This document shows, in pieces, positions 1-9,156 of a stretch of 64,000 bases of DNA; within the stretch, counting starts at the first letter, position 1; every line of letters begins with the position of its first letter. The stretch spans positions 35,233 through 99,232 of the forward strand of contig NZ_SCMR01000017.1 in NCBI RefSeq assembly GCF_005502885.1. The letters are read 5' to 3'. This DNA comes from Microbacterium sp. 2FI (GTDB lineage Bacteria > Actinomycetota > Actinomycetes > Actinomycetales > Microbacteriaceae). Both the position numbers and the translations under genes were made by a program. Below the pieces are notes generated by a model that saw only the letters and a program-made list of their open reading frames with translations, ran no database searches and was not told where the DNA came from.

Positions 1-3000
1 CGAAGGAATCGGGCGCCGACGCGATCTACCCGGGCTACGGCTTCCTTTCGGAGAACCCCGACCTCGCCGAGCAGGCGGCCGCCAACGGCATCGCCTTCAT
101 CGGCCCGCCCGCCCGCGTGCTCGAGATGGCCGGTAACAAGGTCACCGCGAAGCATCACGCGATTGCGGCCGGCGTGCCGGTGCTGCGATCGACCGAGGCC
201 TCGGACGACGTGGATGAACTTCTCGCGCAGGCGGCCGACATCGGATTCCCGATCTTCGTCAAGGCCGTCGCCGGCGGCGGCGGACGCGGGATGCGGCGGG
301 TCGAAGTTCCCGAGGAGCTCGCGCCCGCCCTCGCCGAGGCGATGCGCGAAGCGGGCAGCGCCTTCGGCGATGCCCGCGTGTTCCTCGAGCAGGCCGTGCA
401 GCGACCGCGCCACGTCGAGGTGCAGATCCTCGCCGATCAGACGGGCGAGACCGTGCACCTGTTCGAGCGCGACTGCTCGGTGCAGCGCCGCCACCAGAAG
501 GTCATCGAGATCGCGCCCGCGCCGAACCTCGACCCGGCCGTCCGTGACTCGCTGCACGCCTATGCCGTCGCGTTCGCGCGCTCGATCGACTACCAGAATG
601 CCGGCACCGTCGAGTTCCTTCTCGAGACCGCCGGACCCCGCATCGGCGAGGTCGTCTTCATCGAGATGAACCCCCGCATCCAGGTCGAGCACACCGTGAC
701 CGAAGAGGTCACCGATGTCGACCTCGTGCAGTCGCAGATGCGGATCGCGGCGGGGGAGACCCTGGCAGACCTCGGCCTCACGCAGGACCGCATCCATCTG
801 CGCGGCGCGGCCCTCCAGTGCCGCATCACGACCGAGGACCCGACGCAGGGGTTCCGCCCCGACACCGGCAAGATCACGACGTACCGCTCGCCCGGCGGCG
901 CCGGCATCCGCCTCGACGGCGGCACCACGGCGGCCGGATCCCAGATCAGCCCGCACTTCGACTCGATGCTCTCGAAGCTCACGTGCCGCGGCCGCGACTT
1001 CGGCGCCGCGGTCGTGCGTGCGCGGCGGGCACTGGCGGAATTCCGCATCCGCGGCGTGTCCACCAACATCCCGTTCCTGCAGGCCGTCCTCGACGACCCG
1101 GCGTTCGTCGCCGGCGATGTCTCGACGTCCTTCATCGACGAGCGGCCCGAGCTGCTGAAGGGCCGCGAGTCGAAGGACCGCGGCACCAAGATGCTCAACT
1201 GGCTCACCGACACGACGGTGAACAAGCCGAACGGCGAGAACCCCGTCACGATCGACCCGCGCAAGAAGCTGCCGGTGCTCGACCTCACCGCCGAGGCTCC
1301 CGCCGGCTCCCGCCAGCGCCTGCTCGAACTCGGTCCCGCGGGCTTCGCGAAGGCGCTGCGCGAGCAGACCGCCCTCGCCGTCACCGAGACGACGTTCCGC
1401 GACGCACACCAGTCGCTGCTGGCGACCCGCGTGCGCACGAAGGACCTCGTCACGGTCGCGCCCTACGTCGCGCGCCTGACGCCCGAGCTGCTCTCGGTCG
1501 AGGCGTGGGGCGGGGCGACCTACGACGTCGCGCTGCGCTTCCTCGGCGAAGACCCGTGGGAGCGCCTCGACCGCCTCCGCACGGCGCTGCCGAACGTCGC
1601 GATCCAGATGCTGCTGCGCGGCCGCAACACCGTCGGCTACACGCCGTACCCGACCGCGGTCACCGACGCGTTCGTGCGCGAGGCCGCCGCGAGCGGCATC
1701 GACATCTTCCGCATCTTCGACGCCCTCAACGACGTGAACCAGATGCGCCCCGCGATCGACGCCGTGCTCGCCTCGGGCACCGCAGTCGCCGAGGTCGCCG
1801 TCTGCTACACCGGCGATCTGCTCAACCCGGCCGAAGACCTCTACACGCTCGACTACTACCTGCGGCTGGCGGAGCAGATCGTGGATGCCGGCGCCCACGT
1901 CCTCGCGATCAAGGACATGGCCGGGCTCCTCCGACCCACCGCGGCATCCCGCCTCGTCTCTGCGCTCCGCGAGCGGTTCGACGTCCCCGTCCACGTGCAC
2001 ACGCACGACACCGCGGGCGGACAGCTGGCGACTCTCCTCGCCGCGAGCGCGGCCGGAGCCGACGCCGTCGACGCCGCGGCGGCTCCGATGTCGGGCACGA
2101 CCAGCCAGCCGTCGCTGTCGGCGCTGGTCGCCGCCCTCGCGCACACCGAGCGTGACACCGGCATCTCGCTCGACGCCGTGTCGGATCTCGAGCCGTACTG
2201 GGAGGCCGTGCGTCACCTCTACAGCCCGTTCGAGTCGGGGCTGCCGGGCCCCACCGGGCGTGTGTACCACCACGAGATCCCGGGCGGCCAGCTGTCGAAC
2301 CTGCGCCAGCAGGCGATCGCGCTGGGCCTTTCGGAGGACTTCGAGCTCATCGAGGACATGTACGCCGCCGCGAACGACATCCTCGGCCGCGTGCCGAAGG
2401 TGACGCCGTCGTCGAAGGTCGTCGGCGACCTCGCGCTGCACCTTGCCGCGGTCAAGGCCGACCCCGCCGACTTCGCCGAGAACCCGCAGAACTACGACAT
2501 TCCCGACTCGGTCGTGGGGTTCATGGCGGGCGAGCTGGGCGATCTTCCTGGTGGGTGGCCCGAGCCCTTCCGCACCAAGGTGCTGCAGGGCCGCACGGTG
2601 AACATCGAGGTGACTCCGTTGACGGATGCCGAGTCCGACGCTCTGGCGGCGGATGCGGCATCCCGTCGCGACATGCTCAACAAGCTCCTCTTCCCGGCGC
2701 CGACCCGCGCGTTCCAGCAGGTGCGCGACGTCTTCGGCGACCTCAGCGTGCTCGACACCGCCGACTACCTGTACGGCCTTGCACCAGGCACCGAGCACGT
2801 CGTCGAGATCGAGCGCGGCGTGCAGCTGTTCGTCGGGCTGGAGGCCATCGGCGAGGCCGACGACAAGGGCATGCGCACGGTCATGACGACCCTGAACGGC
2901 CAGCTGCGTCCGGTGTTCGTGCGCGATCGCAGCATCCAGGTCGATACGCGCCAGGCCGAGAAGGCGGACACCTCCAAGCCCGGCCAGATCGCGGCCCCGT

Positions 3001-3197
3001 TCTCGGGCGTCGTCACCCTCAAGGCGAACGTCGGCGACACCGTCACGGCGGGCCAGCCGGTCGCCTCGATCGAGGCGATGAAGATGGAGGCGGCCATCAC
3101 CGCACCGGTCGACGGCGTCGTCGAGCGCCTCGCGATCGGCGAGACGCAGCAGGTCGACGCAGGGGACCTTTTGCTCGTCGTCCGTCCCGCGCAGTAG
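1..3197 (+). CDS. pyc: Pyruvate carboxylase (5' end outside window)
   Basis: Anaplerotic biotin enzyme that carboxylates pyruvate to oxaloacetate. The reading frame is open from base 3, so about 1064 residues are visible and roughly 70 N-terminal residues of a usual 1130-residue protein are missing. Domains in order are biotin carboxylase (glycine-rich GGGGRGM loop, then EMNPRIQVEH), the carboxyltransferase barrel (begins near FRDAHQSLLATR), and a C-terminal biotinyl domain with the EAMKMEA lysine. Having all three domains in one chain separates it from acyl-CoA carboxylase alpha subunits. The next gene starts about 50 bases downstream on the same strand. Confidence 0.97.
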   Translation, partial: KESGADAIYPGYGFLSENPDLAEQAAANGIAFIGPPARVLEMAGNKVTAKHHAIAAGVPVLRSTEASDDVDELLAQAADIGFPIFVKAVAGGGGRGMRRVEVPEELAPALAEAMREAGSAFGDARVFLEQAVQRPRHVEVQILADQTGETVHLFERDCSVQRRHQKVIEIAPAPNLDPAVRDSLHAYAVAFARSIDYQNAGTVEFLLETAGPRIGEVVFIEMNPRIQVEHTVTEEVTDVDLVQSQMRIAAGETLADLGLTQDRIHLRGAALQCRITTEDPTQGFRPDTGKITTYRSPGGAGIRLDGGTTAAGSQISPHFDSMLSKLTCRGRDFGAAVVRARRALAEFRIRGVSTNIPFLQAVLDDPAFVAGDVSTSFIDERPELLKGRESKDRGTKMLNWLTDTTVNKPNGENPVTIDPRKKLPVLDLTAEAPAGSRQRLLELGPAGFAKALREQTALAVTETTFRDAHQSLLATRVRTKDLVTVAPYVARLTPELLSVEAWGGATYDVALRFLGEDPWERLDRLRTALPNVAIQMLLRGRNTVGYTPYPTAVTDAFVREAAASGIDIFRIFDALNDVNQMRPAIDAVLASGTAVAEVAVCYTGDLLNPAEDLYTLDYYLRLAEQIVDAGAHVLAIKDMAGLLRPTAASRLVSALRERFDVPVHVHTHDTAGGQLATLLAASAAGADAVDAAAAPMSGTTSQPSLSALVAALAHTERDTGISLDAVSDLEPYWEAVRHLYSPFESGLPGPTGRVYHHEIPGGQLSNLRQQAIALGLSEDFELIEDMYAAANDILGRVPKVTPSSKVVGDLALHLAAVKADPADFAENPQNYDIPDSVVGFMAGELGDLPGGWPEPFRTKVLQGRTVNIEVTPLTDAESDALAADAASRRDMLNKLLFPAPTRAFQQVRDVFGDLSVLDTADYLYGLAPGTEHVVEIERGVQLFVGLEAIGEADDKGMRTVMTTLNGQLRPVFVRDRSIQVDTRQAEKADTSKPGQIAAPFSGVVTLKANVGDTVTAGQPVASIEAMKMEAAITAPVDGVVERLAIGETQQVDAGDLLLVVRPAQ

Positions 3198-3249
3198 CCT
3201 GGAGGGCGGCACCCGCCCGAAACCGCCACATTCTTTGGAGAAATCCGCA

Positions 3250-4803
3250 GTGACGCCCGATCGCCCCGACCAGACGCCCGACGAGACCGAGCACGGCGTG
3301 CTCTCCGATACCGGAAGCATCGACACCGCACGCCTGGGCTTCCTCGGTGGGCCGACCGCGCAGGTGAGCGTCGAGCTTCCGTCGGACTCCGACGACGACC
3401 GTGACGACGACGTGATCGACGACGAGGTGCCCTTCGTCGTCGAGATCCCCGCCGAGGCCATCGCCGCAGACGCCACCGAGGCCGAGATCGTCGAGGCCCC
3501 GGTCGTGGACGACGTCTACACGCCGGTCGAGCCCGCGGAAGACATCGCCGACGCCGAAGTGGTCGGCGAGACCGGCGAGCACCCCGTGGTCGACGACGCC
3601 TCGTTCGTCTCGGCGGTCGCCGCCGAGGATGACGAGTGGACGGATGCCGCGCCCGCCGCACTGACTCCTGAGCGCATCGACGCCCCGGTCGCCGCGCCCG
3701 TGGCGCCCCTCACCGACACCGGATCGGTGCCGGCCACCCGCCGCGAGGTCTTCCACTCCGAAGACGCCGTGCTCGAGGGGCGCGCCGTCGAGCACGTGCA
3801 GCCGCTCCCGCAGGTGACGCTCACCTCGAAGCGCCTCGGCGAGTTCGAAGCCGACCGAGAGACGGCAGATCTCCTCACCGCCGACCGCCTGCTCGACCCG
3901 CACCAGGTCGTGCGCTCCGAGCCCGAGGGTGCGTGGCAGCACTTCGTCTACTCGATCTCGGGGCACCGCATCAACCTCGGCGACGGAAAGCGCGCCCGCG
4001 CGCGCAAAGAGCTCGACCGCCGCATCTCGGCTCCGCTCAACGGCGGCGCCCGCTTCGTGCCCGTGCTCTCGCGCAAGGGCGGCGTCGGAAAGACCACCGT
4101 CACGACGCTGCTCGGCATGGCGCTGGCCGACGCCCGTGACGACCGCATCATCGCGATCGACGCCAACCCCGACCGCGGCACGCTCGCCGAGCGCATCGCG
4201 CGCTCGAGCGGCAAGACGGTTCGCGATCTCGTGCGCATCCGCGCCGAGGTGGCCGGCTACAACGACCTGTCCTCGATCGTCGCGCGCGACGAGACGCGAC
4301 TCGACGTGCTCGCGTCCGACACCGACCCGCGAGTGTCCGAGGCGTTCAGCGACGTCGACTATCACGACGTCGCCTCCCTCGCCGCGCACTACTACTCGAT
4401 CGTGCTCACCGACACCGGCACGGGCATCGTCCACTCGGTCATGAGCGCGACCCTCGAGCGAGCCGATCAGCTCGTCATCGTCGCCGGCCTCAGCGTCGAC
4501 GAGGCCCGCTTGGCGTCCGAGACCCTCACGTGGCTCGAGACCAACGGGTACGCCGAGCAGGTGCGCTCGGCCGTCGTCGTGCTCAACAACGCGCGTCCCG
4601 GGGCGCCGCTCGTGCAGCTCGACGAGCTCGAATCGCACTTCCGCAGCCGTGTGCGCGCTGTCGTGCGCGTGCCCTACGATCCGCACATCGCCGCCGGCAG
4701 CGCGATCGCCTTCCGCGACCTGCTGCCTGCCACGCGCCTCGCAGCTCGTGAGCTCGCGGCATCCGTCGTCGAAGGTCTTCGCACCTTCGCGTCCGCCGCG
4801 TAG
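3250..4803 (+). CDS. MinD/ParA-like P-loop ATPase with long acidic N-terminal region
   Basis: A 517-residue protein. Its C-terminal half is a SIMIBI-class ATPase with the deviant Walker A motif KGGVGKTT at about residues 276-283, followed by [11 protein letters not shown]. The first roughly 190 residues are rich in Asp, Glu, Ala and Val with no recognisable fold, probably disordered. GTG is chosen as start because GGAG lies about 10 bases upstream; a TTG five codons earlier overlaps that ribosome site. No ParB partner or parS-like site is adjacent, so it is not an obvious chromosome-partition pair. Such orphan proteins usually position cell-pole or division factors, but the target here is unknown. 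Downstream is def. Confidence 0.85.
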   Translation: MTPDRPDQTPDETEHGVLSDTGSIDTARLGFLGGPTAQVSVELPSDSDDDRDDDVIDDEVPFVVEIPAEAIAADATEAEIVEAPVVDDVYTPVEPAEDIADAEVVGETGEHPVVDDASFVSAVAAEDDEWTDAAPAALTPERIDAPVAAPVAPLTDTGSVPATRREVFHSEDAVLEGRAVEHVQPLPQVTLTSKRLGEFEADRETADLLTADRLLDPHQVVRSEPEGAWQHFVYSISGHRINLGDGKRARARKELDRRISAPLNGGARFVPVLSRKGGVGKTTVTTLLGMALADARDDRIIAIDANPDRGTLAERIARSSGKTVRDLVRIRAEVAGYNDLSSIVARDETRLDVLASDTDPRVSEAFSDVDYHDVASLAAHYYSIVLTDTGTGIVHSVMSATLERADQLVIVAGLSVDEARLASETLTWLETNGYAEQVRSAVVVLNNARPGAPLVQLDELESHFRSRVRAVVRVPYDPHIAAGSAIAFRDLLPATRLAARELAASVVEGLRTFASAA

Positions 4804-4811
4804 GCCAGGTC

Positions 4812-5300
4812 ATGGCAGTCAGGCCCATCCGCGTCTTCGGCGACCCCGTGCTGCGGGCCGTCACCGCGCCCATCGACGAGATCGACGACGGCGTGCGGGC
4901 GCTCGTGCGCGACCTGCTCGACACCGTCGCACTGCCCGGCCGGGCCGGCGTCGCAGCCACGCAGATCGGTGTCGGCCTGCGCGCCTTCAGCTACAACGTC
5001 GACGGCGAGATCGGCTACGTGCTCAACCCGGTGCTCGAGGTCTCGGGCGATCCCGAGCCGATCGGCGAGGGGTGCCTGTCGGTCCCCGGTCTCTGGCACG
5101 ATGCCGTGCGGCATCCGTGGGCCCGAGTCGTCGGCACCGATCTCGACGGCAAAGAGGTTGTGCTCGAGGGCGAAGGGCTCATGGCCCAGGCGCTGCAGCA
5201 CGAGACCGATCATCTTGACGGGATGCTGTACCTGCAGCGGCTGACTCCGGAAGAGCGCCGCATCGCGATGAAGGAGATCCGCGAGTCGGACTGGTTCTGA
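4812..5300 (+). CDS. def: Peptide deformylase
   Basis: Removes the formyl group from the initiator methionine of nascent proteins. All three family motifs are present in 162 residues: GVAATQIG (46-53), EGCLS (86-90, metal ligand Cys88) and QHETDH (129-134, ligands His130 and His134, catalytic Glu131). It begins 8 bases after the MinD-like gene stops and is probably co-transcribed. A strong bidirectional terminator follows, separating it from the convergent acyl-CoA ligase gene. Confidence 0.96.
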   Translation: MAVRPIRVFGDPVLRAVTAPIDEIDDGVRALVRDLLDTVALPGRAGVAATQIGVGLRAFSYNVDGEIGYVLNPVLEVSGDPEPIGEGCLSVPGLWHDAVRHPWARVVGTDLDGKEVVLEGEGLMAQALQHETDHLDGMLYLQRLTPEERRIAMKEIRESDWF

Positions 5301-5304
5301 CGCG

Positions 5305-5403
5305 CTTCGTCTCGCTTCGACCCGCACTGAGCGAGCGCAGCGAGACGAAGTGTCGCTCAGCGACCGGGTCCCTGAGCGAGGCCGCGGAGCGATCGAGACG
5401 AAG
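5305..5403. repeat. Intergenic GAGCGAG..GAGACGAAG repeat with hairpin
   Basis: Two related units ending in GAGACGAAG lie at 5327-5350 and 5372-5403; both begin CTGAGCGAG. The first unit's end (5339-5350) is the exact reverse complement of 5305-5316, giving 12-bp hairpin arms. It resembles the short extragenic repeats common in Microbacteriaceae intergenic space. No coding potential seen. Confidence 0.5.
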
Positions 5404-5428
5404 GGCGCCCGTCCCGCCGCAAGACACG

Positions 5429-5468
5429 CGAAAGCCCCGACTCCTTCGAGAAGGAGTCGGGGCTTTCG
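5429..5468. terminator. Bidirectional rho-independent terminator between def and acyl-CoA ligase
   Basis: A perfect 18-bp inverted repeat with loop CGAG. Each arm ends in AAAGCCCC/GGGGCTTT, so it can stop transcription from both converging genes. Confidence 0.85.
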
Positions 5469-5480
5469 GCATCCGTCGCC

Positions 5481-7307
5481 TTACGAGAGCGAGACGTTCG
5501 TCGTGTTGACGGGGACCGAGTAGATCTCCTCGATCTCGGTCGCGAAGTCGTCCATGATGACGTTGCGCTTGATGCTCATCTTGGGCGTCAGGTGACCGCT
5601 GGCCTCGGTCCACTCGTTCTCGAGGATCGTGAACTTGCGGATGGACTCGGCCCGCGACACGGTGGTGTTCGCGGCGTCGATCGCGCGCTGAACCTCGGCG
5701 CGCACGGCGTCGTTCTTCGCGGCCTCTGCGATCGGCATGTCGGCGGCCAGGCCGTTGTTCGCGAGCCACGTCGGCAGCATCTCGGTGTCGAGGGTGATCA
5801 GCGCCGAGATGAACGGCTTCTGGTCGCCGACGACGACGACCTGGCCGACGATCGGGTTGGAGCGGATCGGGTCTTCGAGCGCGGCGGGGGCGACGTTCTT
5901 GCCGCCGGCCGTGACGATGATCTCCTTCTTGCGGCCGGTGATCTTGAGGAAGCCCTCGTCGTCGAACGTGCCGATGTCGCCGGTCTTGAACCAGTCGCCG
6001 TCGAACGCCGCGGCGGTCGCCTCGGGGTTGCGCCAGTACTCCTTGAAGACGTTGATGCCGCGCACCTCGATCTCGCCGTCGTCGGCGAGACGCACGCCGA
6101 CGCCCGGAAGCACCGGACCGACCGTGCCGATCTTGGACTTCGTAGCGAGGTTCACCGTCGCGGGCGCCGTCGTCTCGGTGAGGCCGTAGCCCTCGAGGAT
6201 CGTCACGCCGAGGCTGTGGAAGAAGTGACCGAGACGCGGGCCGAGCGGAGCGGAGCCGGATACGGCGTAGACGACGTTGCCGCCCATGGCCGTGCGCAAC
6301 TTGCTGTAGACGAGCCGGTCGAAGAGCTTGAACTTGATCTTCGTCATCAGCGGCACCTTCTTGCCCTCCTGCTGGAGGGTGGAGTGCTCGACGGCGGTGT
6401 GGGCGGCGGCGCGGAAGATCTTGCCCCTGCCACCGGCTTCCGCCTTCTGCTCTGCCGAGTTGTACACCTTCTCGAACACGCGCGGCACCGCGAGCAGGAA
6501 CGTCGGCTTGAACGAGCCGAGCGCCGGCAGCAGCTGCTTCGTGTCGGGCTGGTGGCCCGTCTTCACACCCGCGTGGATGTCGAGCACCGAGATGAAGCGC
6601 GCGAAGATGTGCGCCGTCGTGATGAACAGCAGCGTCGACGCGCCGGGCGTCTCGACGACGTCCCGCAGCGCCTTGGAGGAGTTGCGCACCAGCTCGACGA
6701 AGTTGCTGTGGGTCAGGACGCAGCCCTTGGGGCGGCCCGTCGAACCCGACGTGTAGATGAGGGTCGCGATGTCGGCGCCGTTGGCGATCTTGCGACGGCG
6801 CTCGATCTCGTCGTCGGCGACGGATGCGCCGTCGGCGATCAGCTTGTCGAGATCGCCGCCCTGCATCTCCCAGACCGAGCGCACGAGCGGAACCTCTGAG
6901 CGCACCTCGGCGATGCGGGCGGAGTGGTCGGCCGACTCGGCGATGCACGCGATGGCACCCGAGTCCGAGAGGATCCACGACACCTGTGCCGCGGAGCTCG
7001 TCTCGTAGATCGGGACCATGACCGCACCGGCATAGAACAGGGCGAAGTCGACCAGCGTCCAGTCGTAGGTCGTGCGGGCGATGAAGCCGACCTTCTCGCC
7101 GGGTTCGATGCCGGCGGCGACGAAGCCCTTCGCGAGGGCGATCACCTGCTTCTGGAAATCGGCGGCCGTGACATCGCGCCAGCCGTCGCCGTCGGGGACG
7201 GCGAACAGCGCGAGCTGCGGGGTCTTGGCGACGCGGTCGGCGAGCAGATCGCCGACGTTCGCCTGGGGATCGGCGGGGACGATCGCGGGGACTTCGAATT
7301 GAACCAC
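5481..7307 (-). CDS. AMP-dependent long-chain acyl-CoA synthetase
   Basis: Activates a fatty acid to acyl-CoA through an acyl-adenylate (ANL superfamily). At 608 residues it matches FadD15-like actinobacterial enzymes. The P-loop motif YTSGSTGRPKG and the C-terminal motifs GYGLTETTAP, KTGDIGTFDDEGF and GRKKEIIVTAGGKNV are all intact. GTG is chosen because AAGGAG lies five bases upstream; an upstream frame extension of 34 residues lacks a ribosome site. The exact chain length cannot be told from sequence. Monocistronic, converging on def and divergent from the ROK kinase gene. Confidence 0.93.
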   Translation of the reverse strand: MVQFEVPAIVPADPQANVGDLLADRVAKTPQLALFAVPDGDGWRDVTAADFQKQVIALAKGFVAAGIEPGEKVGFIARTTYDWTLVDFALFYAGAVMVPIYETSSAAQVSWILSDSGAIACIAESADHSARIAEVRSEVPLVRSVWEMQGGDLDKLIADGASVADDEIERRRKIANGADIATLIYTSGSTGRPKGCVLTHSNFVELVRNSSKALRDVVETPGASTLLFITTAHIFARFISVLDIHAGVKTGHQPDTKQLLPALGSFKPTFLLAVPRVFEKVYNSAEQKAEAGGRGKIFRAAAHTAVEHSTLQQEGKKVPLMTKIKFKLFDRLVYSKLRTAMGGNVVYAVSGSAPLGPRLGHFFHSLGVTILEGYGLTETTAPATVNLATKSKIGTVGPVLPGVGVRLADDGEIEVRGINVFKEYWRNPEATAAAFDGDWFKTGDIGTFDDEGFLKITGRKKEIIVTAGGKNVAPAALEDPIRSNPIVGQVVVVGDQKPFISALITLDTEMLPTWLANNGLAADMPIAEAAKNDAVRAEVQRAIDAANTTVSRAESIRKFTILENEWTEASGHLTPKMSIKRNVIMDDFATEIEEIYSVPVNTTNVSLS

Positions 7308-7409
7308 GGCAGCTCCTTCGGTACCGAATGATGTTTCGGGGTAGATCTCATTGGAGTCTAATCGGGTGGGATGCCGCGACCACCCCGGCTGTGGACGAAG
7401 GCGCCCCAC

Positions 7410-7415
7410 TAGACT
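7410..7415 (+). promoter_or_regulatory. -10 element TAGACT for ROK kinase gene
   Basis: TAGACT lies about 42 bases upstream of the GTG start, which has its own AGGAGAGGGAG ribosome site, so this transcript would be leadered. Confidence 0.4.
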
Positions 7416-7457
7416 TCAAGACGCCGTCGCGCGCGCGACGGCAGGAGAGGGAGTGCG

Positions 7458-8393
7458 GTGCTCAAGGTCGGGATCGACATCGGCGGGACGAAGATCGCAG
7501 GCGGTGTGGTCGACGAGAACGGAACCATCGTCGAGAAGCTGCGCGTCGACACTCCCGAAGACACCCGCGAGCTCGCTCAGGCGGTCATCGACATGGTGCG
7601 GCACCTCCGCGCCGCCCACGACGTCGGCGCCGTCGGGGTCGCTGCGGCGGGCTTCATCGACCGCGACCGCGCGACCGTCATCCACGCGCCGAACATCGCG
7701 TGGCGCAACGAGCCCCTCAAGGCGACGCTCGAGGCCGGCATCGGCCTCCCCGTCACGATCGAGAACGACGCGAACGCCGCCGGATGGGCGGAGTTCCGCT
7801 TCGGCGCCGGCCGGGACGTCGATCACATGGTCATGCTCACGATGGGCACCGGCGTCGGCGGTGCGGTCGTGCTCGACGGCGAGCTCTTCCGCGGCGGCCA
7901 CGGCATCGGAGCCGAGCTCGGCCACATCCGCTTCACACGTGACGGGCTGCCGTGCGGGTGCGGGCAGAACGGCTGTCTCGAGCAGTATTCATCGGGCCGA
8001 GCCCTCCAGCGCGAGGCGAACGCCATCGCCGACGCCGGCGGCATCGGCGACGTTCTCGCGTCGCTCCGCGCCGAGAAGGGCACCATCAGCGGGCCGGCAG
8101 TGTCGCGGCTCGTGCTCGCCGGCGACCCCGGCGCGATCGAGGCCCTCCGCCGCGTCGCGACGGCGCTCGGCGAGGCATGCGGCGGCTTCCAGGCCGTGCT
8201 CGACCCCGAGCTGTTCGTGATCGGCGGGGGAGTGGCGCAACTGGGCGACGATCTGCTCGAGCCCGTCCGCATCGCCTATGAGACCTCGCTCCCCGGCTAC
8301 GGCGACCGCCCCGTCGCCGCCTTCGCGATAGCCCGGCTCGGCAACGACGCCGGCCTCATCGGCGTCGCCGACCTGGCAGGACGCGAGGCGTAG
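7458..8393 (+). CDS. ROK-family glucokinase
   Basis: ATP-dependent sugar kinase of 311 residues, most likely acting on glucose. The N-terminal phosphate loop GIDIGGTKIAGG, the ENDANAAG motif with the catalytic Asp, the sugar-binding GAELGH, and the ROK zinc motif CGCGQNGCLEQ are all present. There is no N-terminal helix-turn-helix, so it is a kinase rather than a NagC-type repressor. GTG start follows a purine-rich ribosome site. The plsC-like gene begins three bases after its stop, indicating a two-gene operon. Confidence 0.92.
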   Translation: MLKVGIDIGGTKIAGGVVDENGTIVEKLRVDTPEDTRELAQAVIDMVRHLRAAHDVGAVGVAAAGFIDRDRATVIHAPNIAWRNEPLKATLEAGIGLPVTIENDANAAGWAEFRFGAGRDVDHMVMLTMGTGVGGAVVLDGELFRGGHGIGAELGHIRFTRDGLPCGCGQNGCLEQYSSGRALQREANAIADAGGIGDVLASLRAEKGTISGPAVSRLVLAGDPGAIEALRRVATALGEACGGFQAVLDPELFVIGGGVAQLGDDLLEPVRIAYETSLPGYGDRPVAAFAIARLGNDAGLIGVADLAGREA

Positions 8394-8396
8394 CCG

Positions 8397-9083
8397 ATGT
8401 TCTACTGGCTGATGAAATACGTGGTCATCGGACCGATCGTCAAGGCGATCTTCCGTCCGTGGATCGTCGGCCGCCGCAACGTCCCCGCAGAGGGCGGTGC
8501 GATCCTCGCGAGCAACCACCTCTCGTTCGTCGACTCCGTCATCCTGCCGCTCATGATCGACCGGCCGGTGGCGTTCCTCGCCAAGAGCGACTACTTCACC
8601 GGCAAAGGCCTCAAGGGCTGGGCGACCGGAATGTTCATGAAGGCGACCGGCCAGCTGCCGATCGACCGCACCGGCGGCAAGGCGTCCGAGGCGTCGCTCA
8701 ACACCGGTCTGCAGGTGCTCGGCGGCGGCGAGCTGCTCGGCATCTACCCGGAGGGCACCCGCAGCCCCGACGGCAAGCTGTACCGCGGCCGCACCGGCAT
8801 CGCCCGCATGGCGCTCGAGGCCCGCGTGCCGGTCGTGCCGGTCGTGATGGTCGACACCGACACGATGATGCCGATCGGTCAGCGGCTGCCGAACGTGGTG
8901 CGGGTCGGGGTCGTCATCGGCGAGCCGCTGGACTTCTCGCGATTCGAGGGCATGGAGGGCGACCGCTACATCCTGCGCTCGATCACCGACGAGATCATGG
9001 TCGCGCTGCAGCGGCTGGGCGAGCAGGAGTACGACGACGTCTACGCGTCGACGGTGAAGGACCGGCTGCCGACGAAGGCTTGA
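8397..9083 (+). CDS. 1-acyl-sn-glycerol-3-phosphate acyltransferase (PlsC family)
   Basis: A 228-residue acyltransferase likely making phosphatidic acid or a related acylated lipid at the membrane. The catalytic NHLSFVDS (NHx4D) and YPEGTRSPDG motifs are clear, and the N-terminus is hydrophobic. Translational linkage to the upstream sugar kinase (three-base gap) could suggest acylation of a glycolipid, but the family is too broad to assign the acceptor. Confidence 0.9.
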   Translation: MFYWLMKYVVIGPIVKAIFRPWIVGRRNVPAEGGAILASNHLSFVDSVILPLMIDRPVAFLAKSDYFTGKGLKGWATGMFMKATGQLPIDRTGGKASEASLNTGLQVLGGGELLGIYPEGTRSPDGKLYRGRTGIARMALEARVPVVPVVMVDTDTMMPIGQRLPNVVRVGVVIGEPLDFSRFEGMEGDRYILRSITDEIMVALQRLGEQEYDDVYASTVKDRLPTKA

Positions 9084-9144
9084 GCCTGGTCCGCGGCGCC
9101 GTCGCGGTGCCGTCATGCGCGTCCGGGCGGGCTGCGCCCCCGGC

Positions 9145-9150
9145 TAGAAT
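9145..9150 (+). promoter_or_regulatory. -10 element TAGAAT for aroG, leaderless
   Basis: TAGAAT ends six bases before the ATG, so transcription should start at or next to the start codon. Confidence 0.6.
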
Positions 9151-9156
9151 GAGCGG

